Positions 36,109-49,106 of a stretch of 64,000 nucleotides of DNA are shown here, piece by piece (position 1 is the first letter of the stretch; each line of letters starts with the position of its first letter). Below the pieces are notes generated by a model. It was not told where the DNA came from. It ran no database searches and worked only from the letters and a program-made list of their open reading frames with translations. The stretch spans positions 1,178,001 to 1,242,000 of the forward strand of contig BCHU01000005.1 of NCBI GenBank assembly GCA_001599715.1, written 5' to 3'. The DNA is from Phaeotremella fagi (lineage: Eukaryota > Basidiomycota > Tremellomycetes > Tremellales > Phaeotremellaceae). The position numbers were made by a program, and so were the translations under genes.

Positions 36109-38046
36109 ATGGCCTCTACAACCACTATAACATATGTCACGAACGTTGGAGCTGCTATCATATCTGGTCTGACGGTGATATCTGCTGCATATTTGTTTGT
36201 TGAACTGTGGAGGCAAGGAAGGGGAAAGCTGAGAGTTCGTTTGTTATTGGGAATGGTGACGAGTGATATCGCATTGGGGTGAGTGTTTTTATACCTCGTG
36301 TTGTTTATTCATCTATCGTGATGGACTCAATTAATTTTCTCCCTCAAGGATCGTCGCGTTCCCTACAGAAGTTTTGTATTTAAGTGGAGGAAGTCTGGTC
36401 ACAGGATCGGCATCATGTGTGAGTCTCATAGAAAAACTTGAAACAACCTTGATCTCACGCTAATCGCTGCCGATCAGAATGCTGCAGGTTTCATACTAAC
36501 CACCGTTATCTTTACGCAACATATGTGGACAGTTGCTATAGCCATCGCAACGTTTATGTTACTAGTCAGTGTCATGTCCGTTGTTTCAATACTGTGCTGA
36601 TAAGAATCTCGTTCACTAGAAATACCCTTTATCGTCTGCTACGACCTTTGTCGAACGATTTTCGTGGGCGTCATGGCCTCTCATCTGGGGAATCTCAATT
36701 TTACATTCAGGCAGTGAGTTCCAGGTATAATTCAAGAAGGACACCATTCTGATAGATTATCACAGTTTGGTTTGCATTTGCTGGATTCTCAACCTCAGGA
36801 GGATTATGTTATTACAACGATCCACATCCAGAAGCACAAGCCGATGCTCGAGATCTCATACAATTCATTCCTCGAGCACTAGTCTTCATCATCATTCTCG
36901 TTTTATATTCGAGATTGTTCAGTTTCCTCAGACGACCTGATACGATTCAACTGTCTACACAATTCGTTTCGAACGGGGCACCGAATAGCGATGGATCAAA
37001 TCATAACGCACCGAAACTATTGGGTCCGTTAGTTAGACTAGGTAGATTGGGGTCTTTGGGTAACAAGACCTCAGAACATAAAGTTGAACCAACGGCTCCT
37101 TGGGAAAAATTGGAATTCGCAACTGCCAATCCAATATTTTCGAATCATGTTTCATCGTTCAACCCCAGAGCATCCTTCAATGCCACGGGATCAACTGGTG
37201 GTATTTTGATACATCCATATTCTCCAACTGGTCAAGTATCACCTAAACAATATGACGAAGGTCAAATAACACCTTCCAACGGTCGTCGAGTTTCAATCAT
37301 CAGTTCTCCAGAAATGACCAAATCACAAGGCTCAGTGGTTTTGGATGATACGATAGGACCTCATGAACTTCGATATCAACTTCATAAATTATCACCCAAC
37401 GCTCCTCAGAACTCACAGTTCGAGATTCAATCTCATCATTCCTTACCCCCCTTAACACCAGTTTTATCAAATGGGATCTCGGATCCAGAATCTTTATCTA
37501 TCGTTTCAGATAACAAAATTGACGATGAGGATGAAGAAGTGAATGAAGATCAAGACAGGAGGCCGTCGGGTCAGACTTTGAAAGAGTTCTTTCAAGATTA
37601 TCCTGGGACGTCGCATGCTGAATTTGAGGATGATAGACGTAGAGGTTCGACCTCTGCTGATAAGGGGAAAGGTGGCGTTCAAATGTCTGCAACGGCGTAT
37701 TTCAATCGTCAAGCCAGTCTTTTGATGCTGTATTTCCCATTAGCAGTGAGTAGTCTACACCTGGAAACCAATCCCTAAAAATACTAATCATGAACAGTAT
37801 ATGCTCGTATTTTCAGTCTCATTAGTGAGACTTGTGTACGACATGGTCAACGGTAGTGTTAACCCAGCACTATCGCTTATCAGTAATTGGATGGTTTTAG
37901 CAGTTGGACTGATGGATGCAGCGGTATACGTAAGTTCATTCATCTTACTCGTATACACCTCGATCTAACCTTTCTGCTTTTAGGGCATTGCAGAAGTCAT
38001 TGTCAAACGACGAGTTAGGCGGAAAATGCCAGATAGAATGCCGTAG
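36109..38046 (+). CDS. GPR4: GPR4/Git3-like G-protein coupled receptor
   Basis: Seven-helix plasma-membrane receptor of the fungal carbon/amino-acid sensing class that acts through a G-alpha on cAMP/PKA (Gpr4 in Cryptococcus, Git3 in fission yeast). Exons 36109-36278, 36349-36418, 36478-36564, 36620-36713, 36756-37745, 37799-37929 and 37984-38046. Helices 1-5 are in the first five exons: GAAIISGLTVISAAYLFVEL, LLLGMVTSDIALGIVAF, AGFILTTVIFTQHMWTVAI, LIWGISILHSGIITVWFAFA, and FIPRALVFIIILVLYSRLF. A loop of about 260 residues rich in Ser, Pro and charged residues separates helix 5 from 6. Helix 6 (QASLLMLYFPLAYMLVFSVS) and helix 7 (LISNWMVLAVGLMDAAVYGI) follow, with a short basic tail. The long third loop matches Gpr4. 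Confidence 0.83.
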
Positions 38047-38267
38047 AAGTAAGATGGGTGATAGTACTTTGTTAGAGGAAATAATTTATGGTTTTAAGGA
38101 GCTTGTGCATTTACAGTAAATCTAGTAAAACATCATCTATAGCATTGTGTCATGTATATTTTTTGCATTTCATTCAGTGTGGTACAGGACATCCATTACT
38201 TACTCTATATTACAATACAATACATTTTTGGTGTACAGAAGATGGATCAGTCCCCTGTAGAGATGAG

Positions 38268-39041
38268 TTATTGATCCAAGAGACTTCTAAGCCAAGTAGC
38301 TTCCTTCTCCATCTCCTCTTCACTTCTAGGTTTTCTATCTTCATCCTTAGGTACAGCCCATCTACTCCCAATCACACTACCAGAGCTGGAATCATCAGCG
38401 TTAGATCTCAAATCATCCTTTAAATCAGCTTCAGATTTCTCCAAAGCAGGATAAATTTTATCTTTATCTCCATCGAAATCTATCGTGTATCTAGGTAAGA
38501 TATGGACGTGGACGTGGGGTACGGATTGACCAGCTGCCACTCCGTCCTAAAAGCATCAAGTCAGAATTGAACACGTTATATGGGTGGAGGACACTAACTT
38601 GAAGAGCTATCGTCAATGCCTGGGAACCATAGGCTTTTTCAATGGTTTTACCAACTTTTTGAACCGTTTCGAAAAGATCTGAAATTTCGTTTATTTGTAA
38701 ATCTTTTAATCGAGGTACAACCCTCTTAGGTAAGATCAACACATCTAACATCTCTTCTTTCAGAATGCAGACCTTTCAGATTCGGAAAGTTTGACCAACT
38801 TACGTCCTGGGATCAAAGGTTTTAGATTGACGATTCCAATCGAAAGTGGAGTTGTGTAGAATACTATGGACGTTAGCTGTTTTTGTCTTGGACGCATTTT
38901 CGTGCTTGAGTTTCGCAATGACTTACCTTGACGAGTTACGTCGAATACTGAGAATAGATGTCTGATGGATGACATTGGCTCATCGAGTTGGGAGAGTAAA
39001 GTTGCAGAAAGTGTAGAATTATCGTTGTTGAGATTGAACAT
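38268..39041 (-). CDS. FHIT-like HIT-family dinucleoside triphosphate hydrolase
   Basis: Hydrolyses Ap3A-type dinucleotides; homologue of human FHIT and yeast Hnt2. Four exons; splicing at a GTTAG acceptor gives PLSIGIVNLKPLIPGHVLIL, then PKRVVPRLKDLQINEISDLF, GSQALTIALQDGVAAGQSV, and the histidine triad PHVHVHILPR. The C-terminal helix RSEEEMEKEATWLRSLL matches FHIT. An acidic/Ser-rich insert before it (SNADDSSSGSVIGSRWAVPK) is longer than in animals. The ATG at 39041 adds an N-terminal extension; an internal Met (MSSIRHLFSVF) could be the true start. It shares only 101 bp with divergent EMC7. Confidence 0.9.
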
Positions 39042-39142
39042 TGATTGGATTCAGGCACGCACCATATTCCTTCGAGCATCAATTCAACTATCATCTACTT
39101 GGACTCATCTCCTTCCACTCTTATTTTATCGAAACGAGTAAG

Positions 39143-40171
39143 ATGAGATATATTGTCAAGATAGCGTTACTGTAAGTATATCTATCACCACCATGAATCA
39201 TTCTATGGGAACTCACTTCCCATCACAGAGCCCTCCCTTTGGTATCAGCGTTCGACTTCCACGGACAAATAATCTCGAACAGCGTCGGTGAGAACTTCCT
39301 CAACCCATCATCTACCAAATCTAACTACCTCTTTTAAGACCAACTCCAACCAGATAGTAAAGTATCAGTTGATTATGGATCCCAAAAATCTTTTATTCGT
39401 AAAGACGGTTCTTTCGTCATGTACGTCAAGCGTCTATCATCTCAAACACGATGCTAACATGTTGTAGTAACGATCTAGAAGATGGTGGTCACGTTCTAGA
39501 AATCCTAGTCAAAGGTTACACATTTAATCAAGTAATTTACCCTCTCAAATCAAAAACATCTTTCAGAAAAACTAACAATACAAAAAGTACTATGTAACAT
39601 TGATCAACAACGAAACCCATATCCAATTCTACAACCCTTCCAAACAGCCTCAAAAAACTTCCACCCCTTCCCTCCCTTACCCTCTAAAAATCACCTCGAT
39701 ATCCAGAGAAAACTACTATACCGCCAACTCGTCGATAAACGTTTTGGGGATGTTGAAGAATCCAATGGTGTTGATGATGTTGTTCAGTGCTGTGATGATG
39801 TATTTCATGCCAAAGATTATGGTATGTCATCGGGTTGTTGAAACTGATACTGAAATGTGTTTTTAACTATTGCTCTAGTCATCAATGGAAATCGATCCTG
39901 AAATGGCTAAAGAGATGGCTGAGAATCGTAAGAAAATCCAAGGAGTGCAGAATATGGATTGGACCGGATCGTGAGTCCTCTCTGTCCATTCGGTTGGAGG
40001 TTGGGATTTCTGACTTCTCGTCGATGATATAGATTATCCACGATGTTAGCTGGTTCAACTGAAGACTCATCTGCTGCGACATCAACACCAACACAGAGTG
40101 TTAAACCCGCTCCTGCTTCTGGAAACTCTACACCGAAATCAGGTAATGGAAATAAGAAGAAGAAACGATAG
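39143..40171 (+). CDS. EMC7: ER membrane protein complex subunit 7 (EMC7/Sop4)
   Basis: Component of the EMC insertase; type I membrane protein with a lumenal beta-sandwich. The first exon, 39143-39169, and the second together give a signal peptide (MRYIVKIALLALPLVSAF). The lumenal domain shows FHGQIISN, VSVDYGSQKSFIRKDGSFVI and NDLEDGGHVLEILVKGYTF. Then come LKITSISRENYYT and the membrane helix MVLMMLFSAVMMYFMPKIM, typical of EMC7. The cytosolic tail starts MEIDPEMAKEMAENRKKIQ and ends in NKKKKR, a basic end possibly acting in ER retention. Introns were read with in-phase joins throughout. Confidence 0.9.
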
Positions 40172-40284
40172 ATGAGTTGGAAATTCAGAGTGTTGCAGTC
40201 GTTCAATCAATCAAACGTTCATATTTTCTTACATAGATCATCATCTTCGTGTATAAAACTTAAAACTGAACAGAATAATCTCCA

Positions 40285-41931
40285 CTACCACGGTTGCACG
40301 AATCCGAACCCCTGTCCAGAACCTGACCATCCACCCAACCCCACGTCCACGTCCACCTCCTCGTCCTCAAAATCATCAGCCCAAGACGATACCTCCAAAG
40401 AAGATTCCACATCCGAATCATCATCTGAAGGTCGAACTTCTAATTCCCAAATATCAGATCCAGAGCCGGAACCATAGCCGTAGCCATTCGAATCTGAACT
40501 TGAAGAGTATCCTGATAAAGTCGACGATACCGATGAAAGTAACGATGTAGTTATTTGATCTTGTGTTTGGGAGGTCGGTGTGAATATCGAGTTGATTTCT
40601 AGTTCGTCGTTTGACGGCCAGGAATAGATGCTTTCTGGCGTTAAAGTCATTGGTGAATTTTCATCTATATCGAATAAGACTTCTGATTCGTGTCTCTGTT
40701 GATCTAGATCGATAGTCGGGAAAATAAGTTGTTGACCATCAGATTGAGGACGTGGACGTGGAAGGGACGTATCCCAGTCCTCCATCATATCGTTTCTCTC
40801 AACCGACGTCAATTCAGTATCACAGCGAGGTTGATAAACCCGTTGATCCAAAGTCCACCAATCACCGTTTTCATCCTTACGTAGACTTTCACCAAGTAAC
40901 GATTTGACATCACTGATTGAACGATTTTTGAAAATAATCCTCAAGATATCAGGTAAACCTTCTGAATCGAATATCACCTCGAATTCTATGTTACCCAACT
41001 TGACATCAACATGATCAACCGGTACAACACCTAGACTATCCAATTTCGCTAGAAGCGGTAATAACCTGTTTGAAGCGTATGAAGAGAAAGCCATATGAAT
41101 CGGATAAACACCTTTGGTCAAGTTCGATAAGATTGAGATCCCAATCTCCGCCTGTTCGTAATGAAGATTAGACGGGAGTAGGAGTGTCTCGAGGGAGGGT
41201 GAGAGCGGTAAAGAGAGGGTAGTGATTTGGTTTGGAGTGATCAAGTTCTCGGGGAGGGTTGGGATTTGGATAGATGATTCCTGGATTGGACGGAGGGGTT
41301 TAGGGAAATAATGTTGGATCTCTTCGAGAAGACGATGGTTTGAACTTGAACATGAACCGAATGATCTTCTAGATGAGCGTTGTCTTCGTCTGATAGACCT
41401 TTTCTTGGTGTATGGTGCATATCGAGTTCCATGAGGTAATTGATTGAATTGATTATCATCGTCATTCAATAAATTCGAGAGAGCTCTTAAGACGATTGGT
41501 ACGTTGAAATTGATGGTTGAATAAGTCGAGTATGTCTGACCACTGGCGAAAGTTCTAGCTGATCCCAAACCTATGTTAGCGGGTACACCAGGACCTCTGA
41601 TAGCGGTTCGATTGATTCGATAGAAATGACCACCGGTACCAGTAGAGAACTGTCGTCTTGATCTCAAATCGTTCAAGATGTTCGGAGTTGATTTATATCC
41701 AGATCGTTGATAGATAGGTTGAACAATCAAATGATCTTGGTAGAACGGTGTACGAAGGGATGGGAAGGTTTCTTGGATAGCTCGTTGAAGGGTTTGTCGG
41801 GCTCTTTCAAGTGTGAGTTGTTGTTTCGGTTTGATACCTTGAACGGTTACCGTTTGTTGGATGTGGGTAGCGGTTCGAAGGATCTTCTTGAAGAAGGTCC
41901 CTATTGATTGGGAGGAGAAGGGGGGTGGCAT
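40285..41931 (-). CDS. Hypothetical protein, 548 aa, possible mitochondrial presequence
   Basis: Function not recognised. A single intron-free exon, unusual here. The N-terminus is basic and hydroxylated (MPPPFSSQSIGTFFKKILRT...) and Arg-rich to about residue 190, compatible with a mitochondrial presequence or a nucleic-acid-binding region. The middle contains ordered text: STINFNVPIVLRALSNLL, ILSNLTKGVYPIHMAFSS, SLGVVPVDHVDVKLGNIEFE, and DILRIIFKNRSISDVKSLL. The C-terminal 200 residues are acidic and Ser-rich (SSVSSTLSGYSSSSDSNGYG), ending in VDVDVGLGGW. Similar long proteins occur across fungi without an agreed function; this statement is from memory of the family and not verified. Confidence 0.7.
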   Translation of the reverse strand: MPPPFSSQSIGTFFKKILRTATHIQQTVTVQGIKPKQQLTLERARQTLQRAIQETFPSLRTPFYQDHLIVQPIYQRSGYKSTPNILNDLRSRRQFSTGTGGHFYRINRTAIRGPGVPANIGLGSARTFASGQTYSTYSTINFNVPIVLRALSNLLNDDDNQFNQLPHGTRYAPYTKKRSIRRRQRSSRRSFGSCSSSNHRLLEEIQHYFPKPLRPIQESSIQIPTLPENLITPNQITTLSLPLSPSLETLLLPSNLHYEQAEIGISILSNLTKGVYPIHMAFSSYASNRLLPLLAKLDSLGVVPVDHVDVKLGNIEFEVIFDSEGLPDILRIIFKNRSISDVKSLLGESLRKDENGDWWTLDQRVYQPRCDTELTSVERNDMMEDWDTSLPRPRPQSDGQQLIFPTIDLDQQRHESEVLFDIDENSPMTLTPESIYSWPSNDELEINSIFTPTSQTQDQITTSLLSSVSSTLSGYSSSSDSNGYGYGSGSGSDIWELEVRPSDDDSDVESSLEVSSWADDFEDEEVDVDVGLGGWSGSGQGFGFVQPW

Positions 41932-42588
41932 GGTGAATGCGTGTGTTGTTAGGTTATGACGGAGTTTACTTTAGACATTGTTTGAATGTTGGAGATGGAG
42001 TGAAAGAATGATGGTGGTGTGAAATGGTGGTATATAAGTTGAGTGGCAAATGAAAGCAATGGCGTGTTGCGTGTTCATTCGGCATAGGAGAGATTAGGCA
42101 GGGAGTTAAGTCCACTCGGCAACGCTTAACTTAAGCTTTGACTTTGGTAGGTAAGGTTTAGGGTGAGGCAGGAGTAGAATGTGAAAGAGAAAGGAAATTG
42201 ATAGGGACAAGTAGAACTCAACGACATGTCCAAGACCGTAGACTGTATAATATTGTCCGACCAAGATCGTAAACTGTGTAATATCTGCTGAGAAACATCC
42301 GGGATTCTAGGAGGTATCACCCCCAACATTTTGGTTACAAGTCCGCGGAGGAAACTGGCGACGGCACAATTCCATCTACCTCACACAACCCAATCGTCAG
42401 ACATCGATGCATTGAAATAATTACGAGTACACTACGATTGGTTTTTAATCTTTGAGAGAACACCACTGCTAAACAAAGAACTTCATGTGGGGGAATGAAA
42501 ATCAAATCACTGAAACTAAAGCTAAAACACTACTTTTTCGATCATTTTCGATTCTATCTCCAAGAATTCTTCTCTGAACGCTATCTGT
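41932..42588. other. Intergenic region downstream of PEP4, containing an aspartyl-protease relic
   Basis: 657 bp between the 548-aa gene start and the PEP4 stop. Apart from the relic at 42225-42327 no gene was recognised. Confidence 0.5.
42225..42327 (-). pseudogene. Decayed aspartyl-protease C-terminal fragment, tandemly doubled
   Basis: On the minus strand 42257-42296 reads FLSRYYTVYDLGR, nearly the PEP4 C-terminal segment FLRKYYTVYDLGR at about 42605-42650. By hand 31 of 41 bases match, and most differences are synonymous (TTC/TTT, TAC/TAT, ACC/ACA, CTC/CTT, GGA/GGT). Upstream, GGTGATACC at 42313-42327 matches the PEP4 VGDT codons but is separated by about 16 extra bases with a stop. A second shifted copy at 42225-42252 reads YYTVYGLG. 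So this is a broken, partly duplicated 3' end of an aspartyl protease gene, or less likely an alternative last exon. Confidence 0.7.
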
Positions 42589-44194
<1,606 letters not shown>

Positions 44195-44439
44195 TGTTGT
44201 GTAAAAGATGTGATGATGAGATGGTTGGTGGTGAGTGGTAAAGATGAAAGTAGAGTAGAGATATAGATGTTAACCGTAGCATCCCCCCGTTCCCTCCCCT
44301 CCCCCTTCCGGTCATTCCCTCTCCCAGTCTGAGCCCATTGTGGCGGTTATTCGTTTATATCACATTACCGAAAGCGGTAGCTCAATCTATGACGCAACTG
44401 TAACCTGCTGCAGCTTCAATGTGGCACAGAATGTTCCAT

Positions 44440-44906
44440 TCAATTTAATACAAGTACAAGTAATCTTGTAGACCAATTCCAGCATTTGCATGTCAAAGAG
44501 ATCAACCACGAGTACAAGTTCGACGTAAAATGATCTGCAAAAGGAATCACTGAATCAACAGTCAACTCCTTCATCAAATCAATTGATAATGTACCCAGAA
44601 TCTGAGTTCTTAATCGCTGATCTGCAGATTTGAGTTTAAGGAATCCCGATTCATTCAGATTTGGTGTCAAATGGTTCCTTCTAGTAGTTAGGGTATGTAA
44701 TCCTTGCAATATGTGCTCAATTCCTCTCTCAAGTAAATCTCCGTCTGGAACCGTATGCTCCAATGCAATCTCCTCGAAGCAGGAGAATATTTGGTACCGT
44801 ATCTCTGCGACCAGTAGTCCTTTGGTCTCAGACTAGGGCGCTGTCAGCTATCCTATGTAGTATGGACTACATTAAATCTCGGTGACGGAGCTACATCTCC
44901 TTGCAT
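44440..44906 (-). CDS. Hypothetical protein, possibly truncated
   Basis: Not recognised. Two exons, 44871-44906 and 44440-44832, joined across a 38-nt intron (GTAGTC donor, CTGAC branch, CTAG acceptor) give about 142 residues: MQGDVAPSPRFN, then SETKGLLVAEIRYQIFSCF, DGDLLERGIEHILQGLHTL, SADQRLRTQILGTLSIDLMK, and a hydrophobic C-terminus (SWLISLTCKCWNWSTRLLVL). The frame remains open about 170 nt upstream of the Met without another ATG, into the leader of the WW gene, so an upstream exon or loss of the original start is possible. The helical text suggests a fragment of a HEAT-like or regulatory protein. Confidence 0.4.
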
Positions 44907-45083
44907 GAGCAATCCACTATGAACAGAATACTCGTACACAGCCTCAAAGCCGAGATGCGGTCGCTGAGTGGCAAAAACGTTTGATGCCGTCGATCGCAGT
45001 CGAAGTGAGATCTGAACGCTGGTATAAGTAGTTCTTGGCAAAAGAGTGTTTTGATTAACACAACTTGAAAAAGTCACAAAGCA

Positions 45084-46191
45084 ATGGCAGATAATTCACA
45101 ACCTCCTTCGTATGGTGCACCACCACCAACCCAAGATGATCTCCCACCACCATGGTAAGTGCAGAACGTCCTACTTCCGTATTCAGCACGAGTGATTAAC
45201 AGTGTTGGTTATTAGGATCCGTCAATTCGATCCACAATATCAAACGTATTTCTATATAAACCCTTCAACAGATCCACCAACGACTTCATGGACTCATCCA
45301 GCTCTGGAACATGGACAAATACATCCTGAACAAGCTGCTACAATCTCTGAATCACAACAACAGATTCAACAAGGTGGAGGTGAACAGGGTCATGCGGCTG
45401 AATTCTTGAATAGTTCTAGTACGGATTCGCCTGTCACTGGACAACAACAGCAGCAACAGCAGCAGCAGGGGGATATCAATGCTGCACCGGGAGAGAAGGG
45501 TTTGGGTAGTATGGCAGCTGGTTTGTTGATGGGTAAAATGGGTGGGGGTGGACAACAATCTTATGGACAGGGTTATGGTCAGCAAGGATATGGTCAACAA
45601 GGGTATGGTCAACAAGGATACAACGTGAGTTCTGATTCTAAGTTTATTCTCATTGTCATCCGTCTCATTCTGGTTTGACTTGTATCCTCAACTAACGCTT
45701 TCATAGCAAAACTATCAACAATCGTCAAGTTCTTCTGGGTTAGGTAGTCTTGGTGGTGGATTATTGGCTGGTGGTGGATTAGCTACTGCCGGTGTATTGT
45801 TATCACAAGTTATGGGGGTGAGCCTAAAATTTCCACATTTTACCATCTATCAAAACTGACGATTAACTATAGGGAAAGAAACATCATTCATCAGGTATGG
45901 GTGGAATGTTTGGACATAACATGGGTCCACCACCTTTTATGGGTGTAAGTTAATCTCCAAACCATTTTAATTAAGGAATACTGTTGACGGTGATTGTAGG
46001 GCGGAGGCGGTATGATGAACATGTTCGGTGGAGGTGGGAATCATCATCAAGGTGGTGGTGGATTTGGGGGGATGGGTGGAATGGGTGGAATGGGTAATAT
46101 GATGGGTGGATTCATGGGGGGTGGTGGTGGTGGTCATCATGGTGGTCATCACGGTGGTGGTGGTGGGTTTGGAGGGGGTGGAAGGTGGTGA
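45084..46191 (+). CDS. WW-domain protein with prion-like Gly/Gln/His tail
   Basis: Exons 45084-45151, 45216-45624, 45707-45817, 45873-45944 and 46000-46191. A single WW domain is split by the first intron: DDLPPPWIRQFDPQYQTYFY then INPSTDPPTTSWTHP, with both signature Trp and the Tyr-Phe-Tyr core, so it should bind Pro-rich ligands. Next come a nine-Gln run, a GYGQQ repeat (four to five units), and a glycine-rich hydrophobic middle (GGGLLAGGGLATAGVLLSQV). The tail is Gly/Met/His-rich (MGGGGGGHHGGHHGGGGGFG). Such composition favours phase separation or metal binding. Similar small WW proteins occur in fungi without assigned function. Confidence 0.8.
45561..45621 (+). repeat. 15-bp tandem repeat encoding GYGQQ
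   Basis: Four to five units of about 15 bp (GGTATGGTCAACAAG-like) with third-base variation lie in the WW gene. They encode successive GYGQQ peptides. Confidence 0.85.
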
Positions 46192-46534
46192 AGAAAAAGA
46201 AAAATTTGATGTTCAGGAAATGAAATGAAACGCTATTGGACGGGCAGGTGGAATTTGAATCTTCAGAATTGACTGTTTTGTATGTTAGTATGCAGGGAAT
46301 GTTTGTGGATTGAAGTATTGAGGATTGGAAGGCATTCTAGGCAGCTGCATATCTGTTTTTCGTGACAACGTTTTGTACTGACGATTGCGTAAAGGTAACA
46401 TAGAAAGGGTTCTTCGGGATACCGTATTGCATTTTCACACCTTTGATTAAAGTTCCATACATATTCACAACTGTACTTTACGTCCATTTCCCCCTACACT
46501 CTCACTTCTTGACCCCATCTCTTCCATTCCAAGC
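46192..46534. other. Intergenic region, WW gene to basic nuclear protein gene
   Basis: 343 bp holding the 3' flank of the WW gene and the promoter of the next gene. No gene or RNA was recognised. Confidence 0.45.
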
Positions 46535-48584
46535 ATGTCATCTGTAAATCGAGATTACTCAGATTCAGAAGAATCAGAAAATATCAAAGAAGACGATGAT
46601 CAAAACAGTGAGAATATCGAAATTCAATCTCGAGATCAGCAACAGCAACAGGATCCGAATCAGATATCACCTAAATCTAGTGATGGGGATAAAAAGAAGA
46701 TTGAATCTAATGCCAATCATCCATTAAGAATTACTGTAAGTGTTTGTGTATCTCCAAGTGACGATCAAAAAAGAACGCGACTAATACATCAATCAAAACA
46801 CAGCTTCGACCAGGTCTTTCACATCTCATCAACCAAGATCCACCTCCAATTTCAACTTCAGAAAGATCTTCACTCTCACCACCACCACCTCTAACTCTTA
46901 AACTTGGTATGAAGAATAATAAAACCGAGAAAGACAAAGATAAACCTAAAAGTAAAGATAAAACTAGAGTTCATCATTATTCATCATCAGAGGGGGAAGG
47001 TGAAGAAGAATCGACTGAGAAACATTCTCAACAACAGCCAACGAAGAAAATCAAATTATCATCTAAAACACATAAAAAAATTCATCCACCTCCTATCATG
47101 TCTTCTGATCAGTTATTACCGTTGGCATCTGGATCAACATCGAATTCAATGTTAGCTCAACATAGGAAAACTTATGATTGGCTTCAACCGTCTACGGCTT
47201 CTGCTTCGCATCAAGGTCCGCCTGAACGTGATTCAATTACAGGTGGTGGGGGTGAGAATCTGGTTAGAATAACTGGTTGGCAACCTAGTGAAGATGGTAG
47301 TGATATCTTACCATCCGTCACTGATGATAAAGAGAAGGATAATCAAAAGGATAAACCGAAGAAATCACATAAGAAAAAAGCAGACGGTGCACCACCTGGA
47401 CCTGGTAAAAGCTGGAGAAAAGGTATAAAAAAGTATGTACACTACATTTCATGTCTCTTGACCATTTTGCTGATGAACACATCACAGAGGGATGAATATC
47501 CCTTGGAGAGAAGGTGCACAATTTTCCAATGCTTCAGTCAACACTTCACCGACAGTTACTCCAGCAAGAGGAACTCCTTTCAGTACAGAAGGAACTCCAG
47601 AACCATACGGTAAGTGATGTAAAGTTATTTTTCGATCAACGTGTAACTGACTTTGGGGTTTTAACAGAATTCAACCATCCAATCGAAATTCCAATTAACC
47701 ATAACCTGCCTAGAGCACCTTCACCACCTTTCATACTCGCTGACCCAGTTAATCTCGGTTTCCCAGTATTCTCAAAACCGATCTCTGCACCTTTATCTCA
47801 GATGAGTGGGTTTCCCAAGGTAAGTCACGAGTGTCCACTTGAATATAGAGTCAAACGAGCTGATGGTATATTTGTTTTGGAATCCGTAGGTAACCTCATT
47901 TTTCGCTGGTAACGATTCAGCGCGTCCATTCCGTAAAGAAAAAGTTAGATCTTTCAAGAACGTCGAAAAAGTTTTCGTTGGTGTTGGTGGTGGGAAATTG
48001 AAATTCAAATCGTGGAGCAGAGGTGAGTTCAAGTTTAGGTCGTATTCTGCTGGTGACTGATCATATCTAATTACGCTCTAGGTCCACCTTCAGAACTAGG
48101 TAGACTACTAGCAGCAGAAAGAGAGGCTAAAGAAATGATACCCAAGCCAATCAAATCTAAACCAAACCCAAACGCCCTTCAATCTGCAGTAGGAGCCCAA
48201 TCACCATCTTCCCTCATCGTAAACTCAATCGACGGTTTAACGACAGGTTTACCATTAGATCGACCACAGATCCGACAATCTTTTTCATCAGATTCTACTA
48301 CACTTTTAATCAAAAACGGTACAAGCATCAGTACGGGTAACAGTGTCGATGAATTCGAAATCAAAACCAATCAATCTGAAATCGGTGATGGTGATGATAA
48401 CAACACTATTTCTGGTTCTGTCACTGGAGCTGGTGCTCCATCTCCACAGATTACACCTACAAAGAGTAAATCTAAAAAAGCTAAACCAAGGAAATCGAAA
48501 TTAGCTCAAGAGGTCGTTCCGGAACAGGAACAAATCCAAATCCCGAACGAGCTCGAAGGAGAGACTGAAATGAAAGTTGAGTGA
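46535..48584 (+). CDS. Basic nuclear protein, possible INO80 subunit (IES4-like)
   Basis: About six exons, starting 46535-46735, 46804-47432 and 47488 on. The N-terminus is acidic and Gln-rich with a nuclear-signal-like basic region (TKKIKLSSKTHKKIH). The central conserved-looking block is GPGKSWRKGIKKGMNIPWRE, followed by FSTEGTPEPY, EIPINHNLPRAPSPPFI, then SFAGNDSARPFRKEKVRSFK and LKFKSWSRGPPSELGRLLAA. The pattern of a basic RKG motif followed by an SF-x-G and a Trp-rich strand recalls fungal INO80 subunit Ies4, but this is weak. The C-terminus is Ser/Lys-rich (KSKSKKAKPRKSKLA). Best read as a chromatin-associated protein of unknown function. Confidence 0.6.
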
Positions 48585-49106
48585 ATCGAGATTATCCTTT
48601 AGGGTTTCCATTTTGATAGTGTTGTATATCGATTCATAGTTCCTTTTTTGCATTCATGAGTGGATATCTATGTATTGAACAGTTTTTTATGATTCCCTGT
48701 GAGGGGATTGCTAGGATTATGGGATTGATTTGGCTGTAGCCACAAGGTGGACAAAGGGAAGGAAATAGAAGCACAACTGAAGAATTGGTGCCGTTAAATC
48801 TGAATCTGACTTAGCAGTACTTTTACTTTCGGTTTGCATTTACGTGTCGATAAAATACATCCAATCGATTTAGAGATACCACCACATTCTCATCGTTTGT
48901 TTATCTCATCGTGAATTGAGAAATATCTTTTATCTAAGGTATTCTCGTCAACAGGTGTCAATCGACGGTTTACAACAAAACAAAAACGAATTTGTGGAAC
49001 CTGAAACAACACCTTTTCGAATCCAATCAATGATCTAGATATCCTACACATCCATAGTCACCAAACACTAAAACATCCTATCCTATACCAAATTCAAGTC
49101 AAAAAG
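48585..49106. other. Intergenic region upstream of BUR1
   Basis: 522 AT-rich bases, the 3' flank of the upstream gene plus promoter and leader of BUR1. Nothing else was recognised. Confidence 0.45.

Noticed and set aside
42126..42329. 67-codon minus-strand frame downstream of PEP4
   Set aside because: Crosses the aspartyl-protease relic in the wrong frame; the relic explains the sequence better.
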